From contig JBKAGO010000066.1 of assembly GCA_046290435.1 (NCBI GenBank), positions 124,001 to 188,000 on the forward strand: a DNA stretch of 64,000 nucleotides, written 5' to 3'. How positions within the stretch are numbered: the first letter of the stretch is position 1; every line of letters starts with the position of its first letter. This document shows positions 31,515 to 41,914 of this stretch, piece by piece. The translations under genes were made by a program, and so were the position numbers. Under the pieces are notes generated by a model. The model was not told the origin of the DNA and did not search any database. It saw nothing but the letters and a program-made list of their open reading frames with translations. Source of the stretch: CAVQUE01 sp046290435. GTDB taxonomy: Bacteria > Actinomycetota > Acidimicrobiia > Acidimicrobiales > UBA8592.

Positions 31515-32420
31515 TCAGGCGAGGGCGGTCCAGGCGACGGCGATCTGGGCGGCGACCTCGGCGTTGTGGCGGGCCAGCGCGAGGTTGGCGGGAATGCTCT
31601 CGCCTTCGGTGGCCGCCGCGATGCGCTCCAGCACGAACGGCGTGACGGGGGCGCCCCGCAGGCCGGAGGCGTCGGCGTCGCGCTGGGCGGCCTCGACGAC
31701 GGCCCACACCCGGTCGGCGTCGAGCGCGTCGGCTTCGGGAATCGGCGGGGTGACCAGGACGCCCTGGGGGAGTCCGAACCCGATCGAGGCCCGCAGCGCC
31801 GCCGCGGCTTCCTCCGCCGAATCGATCCGGCGTGACACGGGCAGTCCACTGGTTCGCAGGTAGAACGCCGGGAACTCCTCGGTCCGCCAGCCGAGCACGG
31901 GCACGCCCAGGGTGTCGAGCATCTCGAGGGTGCGGCCGAGGTCGAGGAACGCCTTGGCGCCGGCGCTGACGCACACCACCCGGTGGCGGGCCAGCGCCGC
32001 GAGGTCGGCGCTGACGTCGCCGGTCAGCTCGGCGCCGCGATGGACGCCGCCGATGCCGCCGGTGGCGAAGACAGCGACCCCGGCGGCCTCGGCCAGCGCC
32101 AGGCTGGCCGACACGGTGGTGACCCCGACGTCCCAGCCCTGAGCGACAGCCACGCCCAACTCTCGTGACGCTGTCTTGGCCGTGGCGCCCAGGATGCGTT
32201 CGTGGTCGGCCGCGTCGATGCCGACACGGGCCACGCCGTCGATCACCGCGGTCACCGCAGGGACCGCTCCGTGAGATGCGACGGCCTCGAGGCACTGGTG
32301 CAACGCCGTCTGGTTGTGCGGCGCCGGCAGGCCCAGGCTGGAGAACACGGTGGACTCGAGCGCGACGACGGGCCGGCCGTCGGCGAGTGCGTCGGCGACG
32401 GCTTCGCTGAGTCGGATCAT
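31515..32420 (-). CDS. psuG: Pseudouridine-5'-phosphate glycosidase
   Basis: This 301-residue enzyme splits pseudouridine 5'-phosphate into uracil and ribose 5-phosphate. Family motifs are intact: VVALESTVFSSLGLP, VTTVSASLALAEAAGVAVFATGGIGGVHR and VCVSAGAKAFLDLGRTLEML, with the catalytic Lys and metal-site residues. The released uracil could feed upp. The usual kinase PsuK is not adjacent. The ATG at 32420 overlaps the add stop (TGATG), so it is coupled to adenosine deaminase. Confidence 0.94.
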   Translation of the reverse strand: MIRLSEAVADALADGRPVVALESTVFSSLGLPAPHNQTALHQCLEAVASHGAVPAVTAVIDGVARVGIDAADHERILGATAKTASRELGVAVAQGWDVGVTTVSASLALAEAAGVAVFATGGIGGVHRGAELTGDVSADLAALARHRVVCVSAGAKAFLDLGRTLEMLDTLGVPVLGWRTEEFPAFYLRTSGLPVSRRIDSAEEAAAALRASIGFGLPQGVLVTPPIPEADALDADRVWAVVEAAQRDADASGLRGAPVTPFVLERIAAATEGESIPANLALARHNAEVAAQIAVAWTALA

Positions 32421-33481
32421 CAGTAGGTCTTGGGGCCGTACCAAGGCTTGATGGCCTTGTTGATGATCTCGAGGCGCTCGTCGAAGGGGATGAACGCGCT
32501 CTTCATGGCGTTGATCGTCAGCCACTGCACGTGCCACCAGCCCCATCCGAAGGCGTCGCAGCACACATCGAACTCGTTGGTCATCGACGTGTTGCTCATC
32601 AGCCGGTTGTCGGTGTTCATCGTGACCCGGAAGCGCAGGTCGACGAGCTCGCCGATGGGGTGTTCGGCGATGGACGCTGCAGCGCCGGTGTGGACGTTGG
32701 AGCTCGGGCACACCTCGAGCGGGATGCGACGATCGCGGACGTAGGCGGCGAGGCGGCCGAGGGTGCCGTCGTCGGCGATGTCGTCGACGATGCGCACGCC
32801 ATGGCCGAGGCGCTCGGCGCCGCAGTACTGGATTGCTTCCCAGATCGACGGCGGGCCGTAGGCCTCGCCGGCATGGATGGTCACATGGAAGTTCTCGCGA
32901 TGGATCTGCTGGAACGCATCGAGGTGACGCGTCGGGGGGTTGCCGGCCTCGGCGCCCGCGATGTCGAAGCCGACCACACCGTTGTCGCGATGGCGCACCG
33001 CGAGCTCGGCGATCTCGAGGCTCCGGGCCGCGGTGCGCATGGCGGTGACCAACGTGCCGATGCGGATGTCGCGATCGGCCGAACCGTCGGCGAATCCGGC
33101 GACGACCGCCTCGACGACCTCGTCGAGGCTGAGGCCCTGCTCGACGTGGAGTTCGGGGGCGAACCGGACCTCGGCATAGACGACGCCGTCGTCGGCGAGG
33201 TCCTCGGCGCATTCGGCAGCCACGCGATAGAGCGCGTCACGGGTCTGCATGACGCCGACGGTGTGGGCGAAGGTCTCGAGGTACAACTCGAGATCGAGGC
33301 GGCTCGCGCCGCGCACCATCCACGTGGCCAGCTCGTCGGCGTCGGTGGTGGGAAGGCCGCCGTAGCCGTGTTCGGCGGCCAGGTCGATCACGGTCTGGGG
33401 TCGCAGGCCGCCGTCGAGGTGATCGTGGAGGACCACCTTGGGGGCCGCTCGCAGGTCGTCGGTGCTGAGGGTCGTCGCCAT
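32420..33481 (-). CDS. add: Adenosine deaminase
   Basis: This 353-residue zinc enzyme converts adenosine to inosine. It shows the N-terminal metal motif HDHLDG, HAGEAYGP with the catalytic Glu, ERLGHGVRIVDD and the metal Asp in MNTDNRLMS; the TDN variant is common in bacterial members. Length is normal. It starts 9 bp after the phytanoyl-CoA dioxygenase-like gene and overlaps psuG, so phyH-add-psuG look like one unit. Confidence 0.95.
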   Translation of the reverse strand: MATTLSTDDLRAAPKVVLHDHLDGGLRPQTVIDLAAEHGYGGLPTTDADELATWMVRGASRLDLELYLETFAHTVGVMQTRDALYRVAAECAEDLADDGVVYAEVRFAPELHVEQGLSLDEVVEAVVAGFADGSADRDIRIGTLVTAMRTAARSLEIAELAVRHRDNGVVGFDIAGAEAGNPPTRHLDAFQQIHRENFHVTIHAGEAYGPPSIWEAIQYCGAERLGHGVRIVDDIADDGTLGRLAAYVRDRRIPLEVCPSSNVHTGAAASIAEHPIGELVDLRFRVTMNTDNRLMSNTSMTNEFDVCCDAFGWGWWHVQWLTINAMKSAFIPFDERLEIINKAIKPWYGPKTY

Positions 33482-33490
33482 CGCCCGAGG

Positions 33491-34339
33491 CTAGCGGTCC
33501 TGATCGAATCCCCGGAGCGGCATCGCCGGGCTGCGCTGGAGCCAGTTGTCGGCCGGGTAGTGGGCGTCGCCCTCGATGATGTGCAGCGTGTAGGCGTGGC
33601 GGCTGGTGGGGGAGGTGTTGGGCGCCGACCAGTGGGGGAGCAGCCCGTCGAGGAGCACGAGCGTGCCGGTGGTGGCCTCGAGGGGGATGGCCTCACTGGT
33701 GGGGAACGGCTCGGGATCGAGGACCTCGGTGATCGTTCCGCCGTGGCCGTCGCGTCGGAAGCGTTCCTTGGGTGCCAGATGGTGCTGACCCGGCAGGCAC
33801 CAGAGACAGCCGTTGTCGACGGTGGCATCCTCGAGTGCCACCCAGAACCCGGTCACCGACCGTGGTTCGGTCCAAAGGAACGGGTGGTCGGTGTGCCAGA
33901 CCACCTCGCCGCCGATCCGGGGCTGTTTGAAGATGTACATCGACTGCAACAGCTTGGGGTCCCGGTAGCCGATGTCGGCGGCGACCTCGGCCAGGGCCGG
34001 AGTGCGCGAGAAGGCGGAGAACACCGGGTCGAGGTCGTGCATGGCGTGGCCGACCTTGTTGAGCACCTCGGGCAGCGGGCCGGTCAGGGCGCCGTCGGCG
34101 TCGAAGGCGTCCTCTTCGAAGAAGAAGCGGATCTTGTCGCCCGAGTCGAGGAACCAGTCGTCACGGCTGTGGGACCGGTCGGTGGTGGAGAAGATGGTCG
34201 ACGCCTCGGTGGGGTCGAAGTCGTCGACGAGGGTGGCCATACGGTCGCGCAGAGCGGTGCAGGCGTCGACGGCGAAGAAGCCGGGCAGCACGAGCACACC
34301 GTCGGTGGCGAAGCGGTGCTTCTGTTCGTCGGTGAGCAT
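33491..34339 (-). CDS. Phytanoyl-CoA dioxygenase family protein
   Basis: This 282-residue Fe(II)/2-oxoglutarate dioxygenase has the iron-binding facial triad in VVWHTDHPF (HxD) and LLPHWSAPNTS, followed by the 2-oxoglutarate Arg in SRHAYTLH. It begins FATDGVLVLPGFF, as PhyH proteins do. The substrate could be a phytanoyl-like acyl-CoA or a small molecule; the neighbours are nucleoside enzymes, so nothing local decides it. CGGAGA precedes the ATG at 34339. Two GGCGCC hairpins lie upstream. Confidence 0.86.
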   Translation of the reverse strand: MLTDEQKHRFATDGVLVLPGFFAVDACTALRDRMATLVDDFDPTEASTIFSTTDRSHSRDDWFLDSGDKIRFFFEEDAFDADGALTGPLPEVLNKVGHAMHDLDPVFSAFSRTPALAEVAADIGYRDPKLLQSMYIFKQPRIGGEVVWHTDHPFLWTEPRSVTGFWVALEDATVDNGCLWCLPGQHHLAPKERFRRDGHGGTITEVLDPEPFPTSEAIPLEATTGTLVLLDGLLPHWSAPNTSPTSRHAYTLHIIEGDAHYPADNWLQRSPAMPLRGFDQDR

Positions 34340-34369
34340 CGGCGTCTCCGTCGTCCGGTGGGTCATTCG

Positions 34370-34477
34370 TTCTGGCGCCGAGAATCGTTGCCAGAGCATC
34401 AGGTTACGGCGCCAGAACGATGGGCTCGCCGGACCGGCGCCGAGAACTGCTGCCAGAACGACGCGTTTCGGCGCCAG
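34370..34477. repeat. Two GGCGCC-tipped hairpin repeats
   Basis: The copies lie at 34370-34417 (TTCTGGCGCCG/CGGCGCCAGAA) and 34434-34477. The tails after each copy also match (AGAAC-GATGG-CTCGCCGG). They sit between the same-strand cdd and phyH genes. Confidence 0.88.
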
Positions 34478-34512
34478 AACCGATGGCCTCGCCGGGCACG
34501 AGACCTGCGGGG

Positions 34513-34914
34513 CTACTGCGCCGACGGATCTGCGGGGATGTCGTCGGCGACGAAAGCGCCGGGCAGCAGCGTTGCCGCGGTCCACGTCTCGTTGACGGCC
34601 AGGTCGGGCCCGCCCATCTCGAGCAGGATCTGGCGACACCTGCCGCACGGGCTCAGTAACCGGCCGTTCTCGTCCGTCGCCACGAGGGCGACGAGCCTGC
34701 CGCCGCCGCCGGTCACGAGCCCACCGATCAGGCTCACCTCCGCACACAACGTCAGGCCGAAACTGGCGTTCTCGACATTGACCCCCGTGATGATCCTGCC
34801 GTCGTCGGTCAGCGCCGCAGCGCCGACGTGCAGGCCCGAGTACGGCGCATACGCATTGACCGCCGCCTCCGCCGCGGCAGACCGCAGCGCAGCCCAGTCG
34901 ATATCGACGCTCAT
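34513..34914 (-). CDS. cdd: Cytidine deaminase
   Basis: This 133-residue zinc enzyme converts cytidine or deoxycytidine to uridine. The active-site motif CAEVSLI (C-A-E) and the zinc pair PCGRCRQ are intact, and YAPYSGLHVGAA and VNVENASFG contact the substrate. Length fits the small homotetrameric type. It is upstream of phyH-add-psuG on the same strand but separated by 173 bp of hairpin repeats. Confidence 0.95.
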   Translation of the reverse strand: MSVDIDWAALRSAAAEAAVNAYAPYSGLHVGAAALTDDGRIITGVNVENASFGLTLCAEVSLIGGLVTGGGGRLVALVATDENGRLLSPCGRCRQILLEMGGPDLAVNETWTAATLLPGAFVADDIPADPSAQ

Positions 34915-34970
34915 CGTCGGGCCCTGGGATCGGGATCACGGGGGGAAGTCACGGCGTCACCGTACCGCTA

Positions 34971-35189
34971 TGGTTCGCTGCGCTCACGGGCCGCTCGGGC
35001 GGCGGTGTCTCCCGCTCTGGTTCGCTGCGCTCACGGGCCGCTCGGGCAGCGGTGTCTCCCGCTCTGGTTCGCTGCGCTCACGGGCCGCTCGGGCAGCGGT
35101 GTCTCCCGCTCTGGTTCGCTGCGCTCACGGGCCGCTCGGGCGGCGGTGTCTCCCGCTCTGGTTCGCTGCGCTCACGGGCCGCTCGGGCC
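34971..35189 (+). repeat. 47-bp tandem repeat upstream of the NrtR-like gene
   Basis: Units start at 34971, 35018, 35065 and 35112, with a partial at 35159. They begin TGGTTCGCTGCGCTCACGGG and differ only at one or two bases (GGCGGCGG versus GGCAGCGG). The array ends 4 bp before the -10-like TACGCT of the next gene. Confidence 0.95.
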
Positions 35190-35204
35190 CTCTACGCTCT
35201 CGGC

Positions 35205-36110
35205 GTGGCGCCATCCTCCGACCTCGTTGCGCTCAGCCTCGACGCGGTGATCGTGGCGGTCACGAACGACGTCCCGCGCGTCCTGGTGGTCGACGACCCC
35301 ACCGTCGAGGCCTCGGCCATCCCGTCGGGCCCGCTCGACGTCGCCGACGATGCCACCCTCGAGCTCGGCATGCGTCGCTGGATCCGGGCGCGAGCCGGCA
35401 TCGAGGTCGGCTACATCGAACAGCTCTACACCTTCGGTGACCGTGGTCGGGCCCGGGCGTCCGCCACAGCGCGGCCGGTGAGCGTCGCCTACCTCGCGCT
35501 GGTCCAGGAGACGGTGCCGACCGCCGGAGCCCGGTGGGCCGACGTCTACGAGCTGTTGCCATGGGAGGACCATCGCAACGGATCCCCAGCAGCGCTCGAG
35601 GCCATCACGCCGGCACTCGACCACTGGGCCGGCGACGACCCGGACCGGCGGGCCCGGATCCACCTCACCTTCGGCGACCCCTGGGACGGCATCCGGGTGC
35701 TCGACCGCTACGAGCTCCTGTACTCGGCCGGTGCGGTCGCCGAGGCCGCGGTCGACGCGGGCTTGCCGGTGCCCGACGGCGTCGTCGGCGAGGCCATGTT
35801 CGCCGACCACCGTCGGGTCGTCGCCACGGCCCTCGGACGCCTCCGCGGCAAGCTCACCTATCGCCCGCTCGTGTTCGAGCTGTTGGGCGAACGCTTCACG
35901 TTGCTCGAACTCCAACGCACCGTCGAGGCGCTGGCCGGTGTCCGTCGTCACAAGCAGAACTTCCGGCGCTTCGTCGAACGATCACGGCTCGTCGAAGGCA
36001 CCGGCGAACGGGCCGCCGCGGGGACGGGCAGGCCCGCCGAACTCTTCCGCTACCGCCCGGAGGTGCAGCTCGAACGCTCGCGCCCCGGCCTCGGCCAGCC
36101 GTACGGCTGA
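35205..36110 (+). CDS. nrtR: NrtR-type regulator: Nudix-like domain plus winged helix
   Basis: This 301-residue protein has an N-terminal Nudix-like domain (DAVIVAVTNDVPRVLVVDDP, then LGMRRWIRARAGIEVGYIEQLYTFGD, where a working Nudix box is not preserved). A C-terminal winged-helix region follows, typical of NrtR (KLTYRPLVFELLGERFTLLE and RRHKQNFRRF). NrtR proteins repress NAD synthesis or salvage genes and sense ADP-ribose. The next genes are nadA-nadB, with a palindrome at their promoter. The start GTG 35205 lies 6 nt after TACGCT, so it is probably leaderless. A frame reading through the upstream repeats is rejected. Confidence 0.83.
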   Translation: MAPSSDLVALSLDAVIVAVTNDVPRVLVVDDPTVEASAIPSGPLDVADDATLELGMRRWIRARAGIEVGYIEQLYTFGDRGRARASATARPVSVAYLALVQETVPTAGARWADVYELLPWEDHRNGSPAALEAITPALDHWAGDDPDRRARIHLTFGDPWDGIRVLDRYELLYSAGAVAEAAVDAGLPVPDGVVGEAMFADHRRVVATALGRLRGKLTYRPLVFELLGERFTLLELQRTVEALAGVRRHKQNFRRFVERSRLVEGTGERAAAGTGRPAELFRYRPEVQLERSRPGLGQPYG

Positions 36111-36181
36111 GGCGGCCGGCCGAACGGCTGCGGCGGCCGGCCGTATGGCCGCGATGGCCGGGACGTACGGCTGAGGCGAGG
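36100..36181 (+). repeat. Degenerate 21-bp tandem repeat after nrtR
   Basis: Units at 36100, 36121, 36142 and 36164 have the form CG(T/A)ACGGCTG(A/C)GGCGGCCGG, decaying to the right. The first unit covers the last codons and the stop of nrtR. Confidence 0.7.
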
Positions 36182-36305
36182 AGGTGCTGCGGTTGAGGCG
36201 GCGGGGCCGTGGGGATCTGCGGCTGAGGTGACGCACGCACCGGCGGGGTGGGGGAGCGGCGTCGGGGTGGCCACTGTCGGAGGGATCGGGTAGCGTGTCG
36301 AGACC

Positions 36306-36330
36306 CCTTATGCTCCGGGTGAGTATAAGG
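36306..36330 (+). promoter_or_regulatory. Probable NrtR operator at the nadA promoter
   Basis: CCTTATGCTC (36306-36315), 5 nt, GAGTATAAGG (36321-36330) form a 25-bp palindrome with one mismatch. The right half contains TATAAG, a good -10 (36324-36329), so a bound repressor would block the promoter. nadA starts 34 bp downstream. Regulation by the adjacent NrtR-like protein is inferred. Confidence 0.6.
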
Positions 36331-36363
36331 GTGTGTCCCGAGTACCCAGTGAAGGACCCAGTC

Positions 36364-37337
36364 ATGGCCACACGAGCACGCACGCTCATCCCTGTCCGCG
36401 AACGCCTCGACGGTGTGTTGCCGGAGGTCGAGCAGCTCGTCCTCGAGCCGATCATCGCCGACATCGACCGCCTCAAGCGCGAGCGCAACGCCGTGGTGCT
36501 GGCACACAACTACATGACGCCCGACATCTTCTTCGGGGTCGCCGACCTGCGCGGCGACTCGCTGCAGCTGGCGCGCATGGCCGCCGAGACCGACGCCGAC
36601 GTCATCGTCATGGCCGGGGTGCACTTCATGGCCGAGACCGCCAAGATCCTCTGCCCGGACAAGACCGTCCTCATCCCCGACACCCGGGCGGGCTGTTCGC
36701 TCGCAGAGTCGATCACCGCAGCCGACGTCCGCGCCCTGCGGGCCGAGCACCCCGGTGTCCCGATCGTCACCTACGTCAACACCTCGGCCGCCGTGAAGGC
36801 TGAGTGCGACATCACCTGCACGTCGTCCAACGCCTTGGCCATCGTCGAATCGCTCGGCGCCGACAAGGTCATCTTCCTGCCCGACCAGTACCTGGCCGAC
36901 TGGGTCGACCGCCAGACCGACATCGAGATCGTCACCTGGGCGGGAGCGTGTGAAGTCCACGAACGCTTCACCGGTGAGGAGCTCGCGGCGCTACGCAACG
37001 AGTACCCCGGTGTGCAGATCATCGCCCACCCCGAATGCCCCGGCGACGTCCTCGACGAGGCCGACTACGTCGGCTCCACCTCGGGGATGACCAACTGGCT
37101 CGAGGCCAACAAGCCCGAGCGGGTGGTCATGGTGACCGAGTGCTCGATGGCCGACAACGTGGCCGAGGTCGCCCCGGACACAGAGTTCGTCCGTCCCTGC
37201 AACCTGTGCCCCCACATGAAGCGGATCACGGTGCACAACATCCGCACTGCTCTCGAGGATCTCCAACACGAGGTCCTCATCGACCCCGCGGTCGCCACCC
37301 GGGCCCGGGCCGCCGTCGAGGCGATGCTGGCGGTCCG

Positions 37338-37341
<4 letters not shown>
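36364..37341 (+). CDS. nadA: Quinolinate synthase
   Basis: This 325-residue iron-sulfur enzyme makes quinolinate from iminoaspartate and dihydroxyacetone phosphate. The three cluster Cys lie in TRAGCSLAES, TWAGACEVH and the C-terminal RPCNLCPHMK. Other family motifs include VLAHNYMTPDIFF, VHFMAETAKIL and TYVNTSAAVKAECDI. The start is ATG 36364 with GAAGGA upstream; the palindromic operator precedes it. It overlaps nadB (GTGA). Confidence 0.96.
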
Positions 37342-38912
<1,571 letters not shown>

Positions 38913-39021
38913 ACCGGGCCGGCGATGTCGGCTGCGATGTGCTCGATGGCGATCCGTCCTGGGTGGTTACCCATCGGTAGAAGAGTTGACAGAGAAGTAA
39001 CCCGAACGTGACGAGAGCTAC

Positions 39022-39049
39022 TTGCAATCGGGAAACGCACCATTAGTCT
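39022..39049 (+). promoter_or_regulatory. Possible promoter of the BMP transporter operon
   Basis: TTGCAA (39022-39027) and TAGTCT (39044-39049) are 16 nt apart, 51 nt before the GTG start. A perfect TTGACA lies nearby at about 38985, but no convincing -10 follows it. Confidence 0.3.
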
Positions 39050-39099
39050 GTCCCAACGCCCGAGCCCCGGGTGATGCGTGCACACTGGAGGGAATCCCT

Positions 39100-40293
39100 G
39101 TGAAGCAGTCTTGGCGACTCCTCGTCGCCCTCTTTCTCGTCTTCGCCCTCGTCGCAGCTGCCTGCGGCGACGACGAAGAAGAAGCGGACACATCCGAACC
39201 GGCCGCCGACGACGGCGGCGATGAGGCCGGCGACGGCGGTGATGAGGCCGGCGACGGCGGCGACGAAGGCGCCTCCGAGTGCGGTCCCGGCGGTGTCGAG
39301 GCGCCGCAGAGCTCGGTTGCCGGCACATCGAGCGGCGATGGCTCGGCGCTGACCATCGGTCTGGTCCACAACGGCCGCGGCGACGGCTCGTTCAACGACT
39401 CGGCAGTTGCCGGCCTCGATGCCGCAGTCGCCGACTTCGGCATCACTCCCCAGGAAGTCGTGGTCAACCTCACCGGCGGCGAGACCGGCGCCACCGAGGT
39501 CGAGACCCTCGCCCAGTCGGGCACCGACTACAACGTGCTCGTCGGCTTCCTGCTCGCCGATGCGGCGGCAGCGGCAGCGACGTCGTTCCCCGATGCCCAG
39601 TTCGGCATCATCGACTCCGTCGTCGACGCTCCCAACGTGCAGGGCCTGGTCTTCGCCGAGGAGCAGGGCTCGTTCCTGGTCGGCGTCGCCGCTGCGCTGT
39701 GCAGCCAGTCCGGCACCGTCGGCTTCATCGGCGGCGTCCAGAACGAACTCATCGGCAAGTTCGAGGCGGGCTTCGTCGCCGGCGCCACGGCTGCAAACCC
39801 CGACATCAACGTCGAGGTCGCCTACATCACCCAGCCGCCGGACTTCAGCGGCTTCGGTGACCCGGTCCGTGCCAAGGAGATCGCATTGGCGCAGCTCGAA
39901 GCCGGCGCCGACGTGATCTACGCGGCCGCCGGTGGTTCCGGCAACGGCATGTTCGAGGCCATTGCCGAGGCGAACGAGGCCGGCGAGTACGCCTGGGCCA
40001 TCGGCGTCGACTCCGATCAGGCTGCGGCGGACATCCCGACGGTGCCCAACGAGGTGAAGCCCTACATCCTCACCTCGATGCTCAAGCGGGTCGACATCGC
40101 GGTGTACAACACCGTCGATGCGGTCGTGAACGGCACCTACACCCCGGGTGGGGTCAACGTGTTCGACCTCTCCAACGACGCCGTCGGCTACTCCACCACC
40201 GGTGGCCTCATGAGCCAGGGAGTCATCGACCAGATCGAGGACTTCAAGGCCCAGATCGTCGCCGGCGACATCGAAGTGCCCGCAGCGCCTTGA
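39100..40293 (+). CDS. BMP-family (PnrA-like) substrate-binding lipoprotein, nucleoside ABC importer
   Basis: This 397-residue protein has a signal peptide with lipobox (LVAAAC), then an acidic Gly/Asp linker encoded by 21-bp repeats (DEAGDGG), then the BMP/PnrA fold. That fold shows IGLVHNGRGDGSFNDSA, GFLLADAAAAAA, GTVGFIGGV, GADVIYAAAGGSGNGMFEA and YILTSMLKRVD. Family members bind purine or other nucleosides. The start is GTG 39100 with GGAGGG upstream. The next three genes supply the ATPase and two permeases, so the importer is complete. Confidence 0.92.
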   Translation: MKQSWRLLVALFLVFALVAAACGDDEEEADTSEPAADDGGDEAGDGGDEAGDGGDEGASECGPGGVEAPQSSVAGTSSGDGSALTIGLVHNGRGDGSFNDSAVAGLDAAVADFGITPQEVVVNLTGGETGATEVETLAQSGTDYNVLVGFLLADAAAAAATSFPDAQFGIIDSVVDAPNVQGLVFAEEQGSFLVGVAAALCSQSGTVGFIGGVQNELIGKFEAGFVAGATAANPDINVEVAYITQPPDFSGFGDPVRAKEIALAQLEAGADVIYAAAGGSGNGMFEAIAEANEAGEYAWAIGVDSDQAAADIPTVPNEVKPYILTSMLKRVDIAVYNTVDAVVNGTYTPGGVNVFDLSNDAVGYSTTGGLMSQGVIDQIEDFKAQIVAGDIEVPAAP

Positions 40294-40312
40294 TGCGCTA
40301 GACACTGCAGCG

Positions 40313-41914
40313 ATGAACGCCGAACCGGGATCCCCAGACACAACGGACGGGGATCCCGGTTTCGCGTCCGGCGGCGGGTCGTCGACACCGGCCATCGAGG
40401 TCCGCGGCATCGTCAAACGATTCCCCGGTGTCGTCGCCAACGACGGCATCGACTTCTCGGTGCGGCCCGGCACCATCCACGCCATCGTCGGGGAGAACGG
40501 CGCGGGCAAGTCGACGCTGATGAAGATCCTGTACGGGATGCAGCGTCCCGACGAGGGCACCATGGCCGTCGACGGCGACGAAGTCCAGTTCAAGTCGCCG
40601 AAAGCCGCCATCGAGCGCGGCATCGGCATGGTGCACCAGCACTTCATGCTGGCGGACAACTTCACGGTCACCGAGAACGTCATCCTCGGCGACGAACCGA
40701 CCAATGGCCCGGCCCTCGACTTCGGTCGGGCCAGAACCCGCATCGACGAGCTCGCCCGGGCCTACGGTCTCGACATCCACCCCGATGCCGTCGTCGCCGA
40801 GCTGGGTGTCGGCGAGCGCCAGCGGGTCGAGATCCTCAAGGTGCTCTACCGGGGCGCTCGGATCATCATCCTCGACGAGCCCACGGCCGTGCTCGTGCCC
40901 CAGGAGGTCGAGGAGCTGTTCGCGTCGCTGCGCGAGCTCGTCGGCCAGGGCAACACGGTGCTTTTCATCAGCCACAAACTCGACGAGGTGCTCGGCGTCG
41001 CCGACGACATCACCGTCATCCGGGCCGGCAAGACCATCGCCACGGTGCGGCCGGCCGATGTCACGGCAACCCAGCTCGCCGAGCTGATGGTCGGCAGCGA
41101 GCTGCCGACGCCCGAGACCACAGAGTCGACCGTCACCGACACCGTCGTGCTCTCGATCGATCACGCCGTCGTTTCGCGTCCGGCCACCGCACGACGAGCC
41201 GTCGACGACGTCTCACTGCGGGTACGCGCCGGCGAGGTCGTCGGCATCGCCGGCGTCGAGGGCAACGGTCAGCACGAACTGATCGCCGCGATCATCGGCC
41301 TCGAGAAGCTCGATTCGGGCACGATCAGCCTCGGGGGACAGGACATGACCGCCATGTCCACCCGCGAACGGCGTGAACACGGCATCGCCTACATCTCCGA
41401 GGACCGCAGCCGCGAGGGGCTGCTGATGCATGCGCCGCTCTACGAGAACGCCGCGCTCGGTCATCAGACCCGGCCGCCGTTCGCCCGGGGCATCTGGTTC
41501 GACCGCGAGGCGGCGCGCGAGCGCACGGCCGAGATCGTCGAGGAGTTCGATGTCCGCACCCCCGGGGTGGATGTCAGCGCGTTGGCACTGTCGGGCGGCA
41601 ACCAGCAGAAGCTCATCTTCGGGCGCGAGATGCGCTCCGAGCCCCTGTTGTTGCTGGCCTCGCAGCCGACCCGTGGCATCGACGTCGGCGCGCAGGCGGC
41701 CATCTGGGATCAGATACGCGAGGCCCGGGCCAAGGGTCTGGCGGTCTTGTTGTTCTCCGCGGACCTCGAGGAGCTGATCGGCTTGTCCGACACGTTGATG
41801 GTCATGTTCCGGGGCCGTCTGGTCGCAGAGCTCGATCCCGCGGCGGTGACGCCCAGCGAGCTCGGCTCGTACATGACCGGCGCCGCCATCGACACCGACG
41901 AGGCGAATCGATGA
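40313..41914 (+). CDS. ABC transporter ATPase, two fused nucleotide-binding domains (nucleoside/sugar type)
   Basis: This 533-residue protein has a canonical Walker A in domain 1 (GENGAGKST), signature LGVGERQRVEIL and Walker B IIILDEPTAVL. Domain 2 has the degenerate Walker A GVEGNGQHEL, signature LSGGNQQKL and LLLASQPTRGID; the asymmetry is typical of the RbsA/NupA group. The first 25 residues are low-complexity because a 13-bp perfect hairpin (40323-40361) is built into codons 4-17. The ATG at 40313 has little Shine-Dalgarno sequence. Confidence 0.93.
   Translation: MNAEPGSPDTTDGDPGFASGGGSSTPAIEVRGIVKRFPGVVANDGIDFSVRPGTIHAIVGENGAGKSTLMKILYGMQRPDEGTMAVDGDEVQFKSPKAAIERGIGMVHQHFMLADNFTVTENVILGDEPTNGPALDFGRARTRIDELARAYGLDIHPDAVVAELGVGERQRVEILKVLYRGARIIILDEPTAVLVPQEVEELFASLRELVGQGNTVLFISHKLDEVLGVADDITVIRAGKTIATVRPADVTATQLAELMVGSELPTPETTESTVTDTVVLSIDHAVVSRPATARRAVDDVSLRVRAGEVVGIAGVEGNGQHELIAAIIGLEKLDSGTISLGGQDMTAMSTRERREHGIAYISEDRSREGLLMHAPLYENAALGHQTRPPFARGIWFDREAARERTAEIVEEFDVRTPGVDVSALALSGGNQQKLIFGREMRSEPLLLLASQPTRGIDVGAQAAIWDQIREARAKGLAVLLFSADLEELIGLSDTLMVMFRGRLVAELDPAAVTPSELGSYMTGAAIDTDEANR
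40323..40361 (+). other. Stem-loop just inside the ATPase gene
   Basis: AACCGGGATCCCC (40323-40335) and GGGGATCCCGGTT (40349-40361) are a perfect 13-bp stem with a 13-nt loop, starting 10 nt after the start codon. It may set the ratio of binding protein to ATPase by ending transcripts, protecting the upstream mRNA or hindering initiation. Confidence 0.6.

Noticed and set aside
34971..35189. Possible CRISPR array (47-bp repeats)
   Set aside because: The units are directly adjacent with no unique spacers, and no cas genes are in the window. The same reasoning applies to the 62-bp and 68-bp arrays.
35052..35204. N-terminal extension of the NrtR-like protein through the 47-bp repeats
   Set aside because: The extension is a translated repeat with Arg/Ser/Gly composition; GTG 35205 with a -10 six bases upstream gives the normal domain start.
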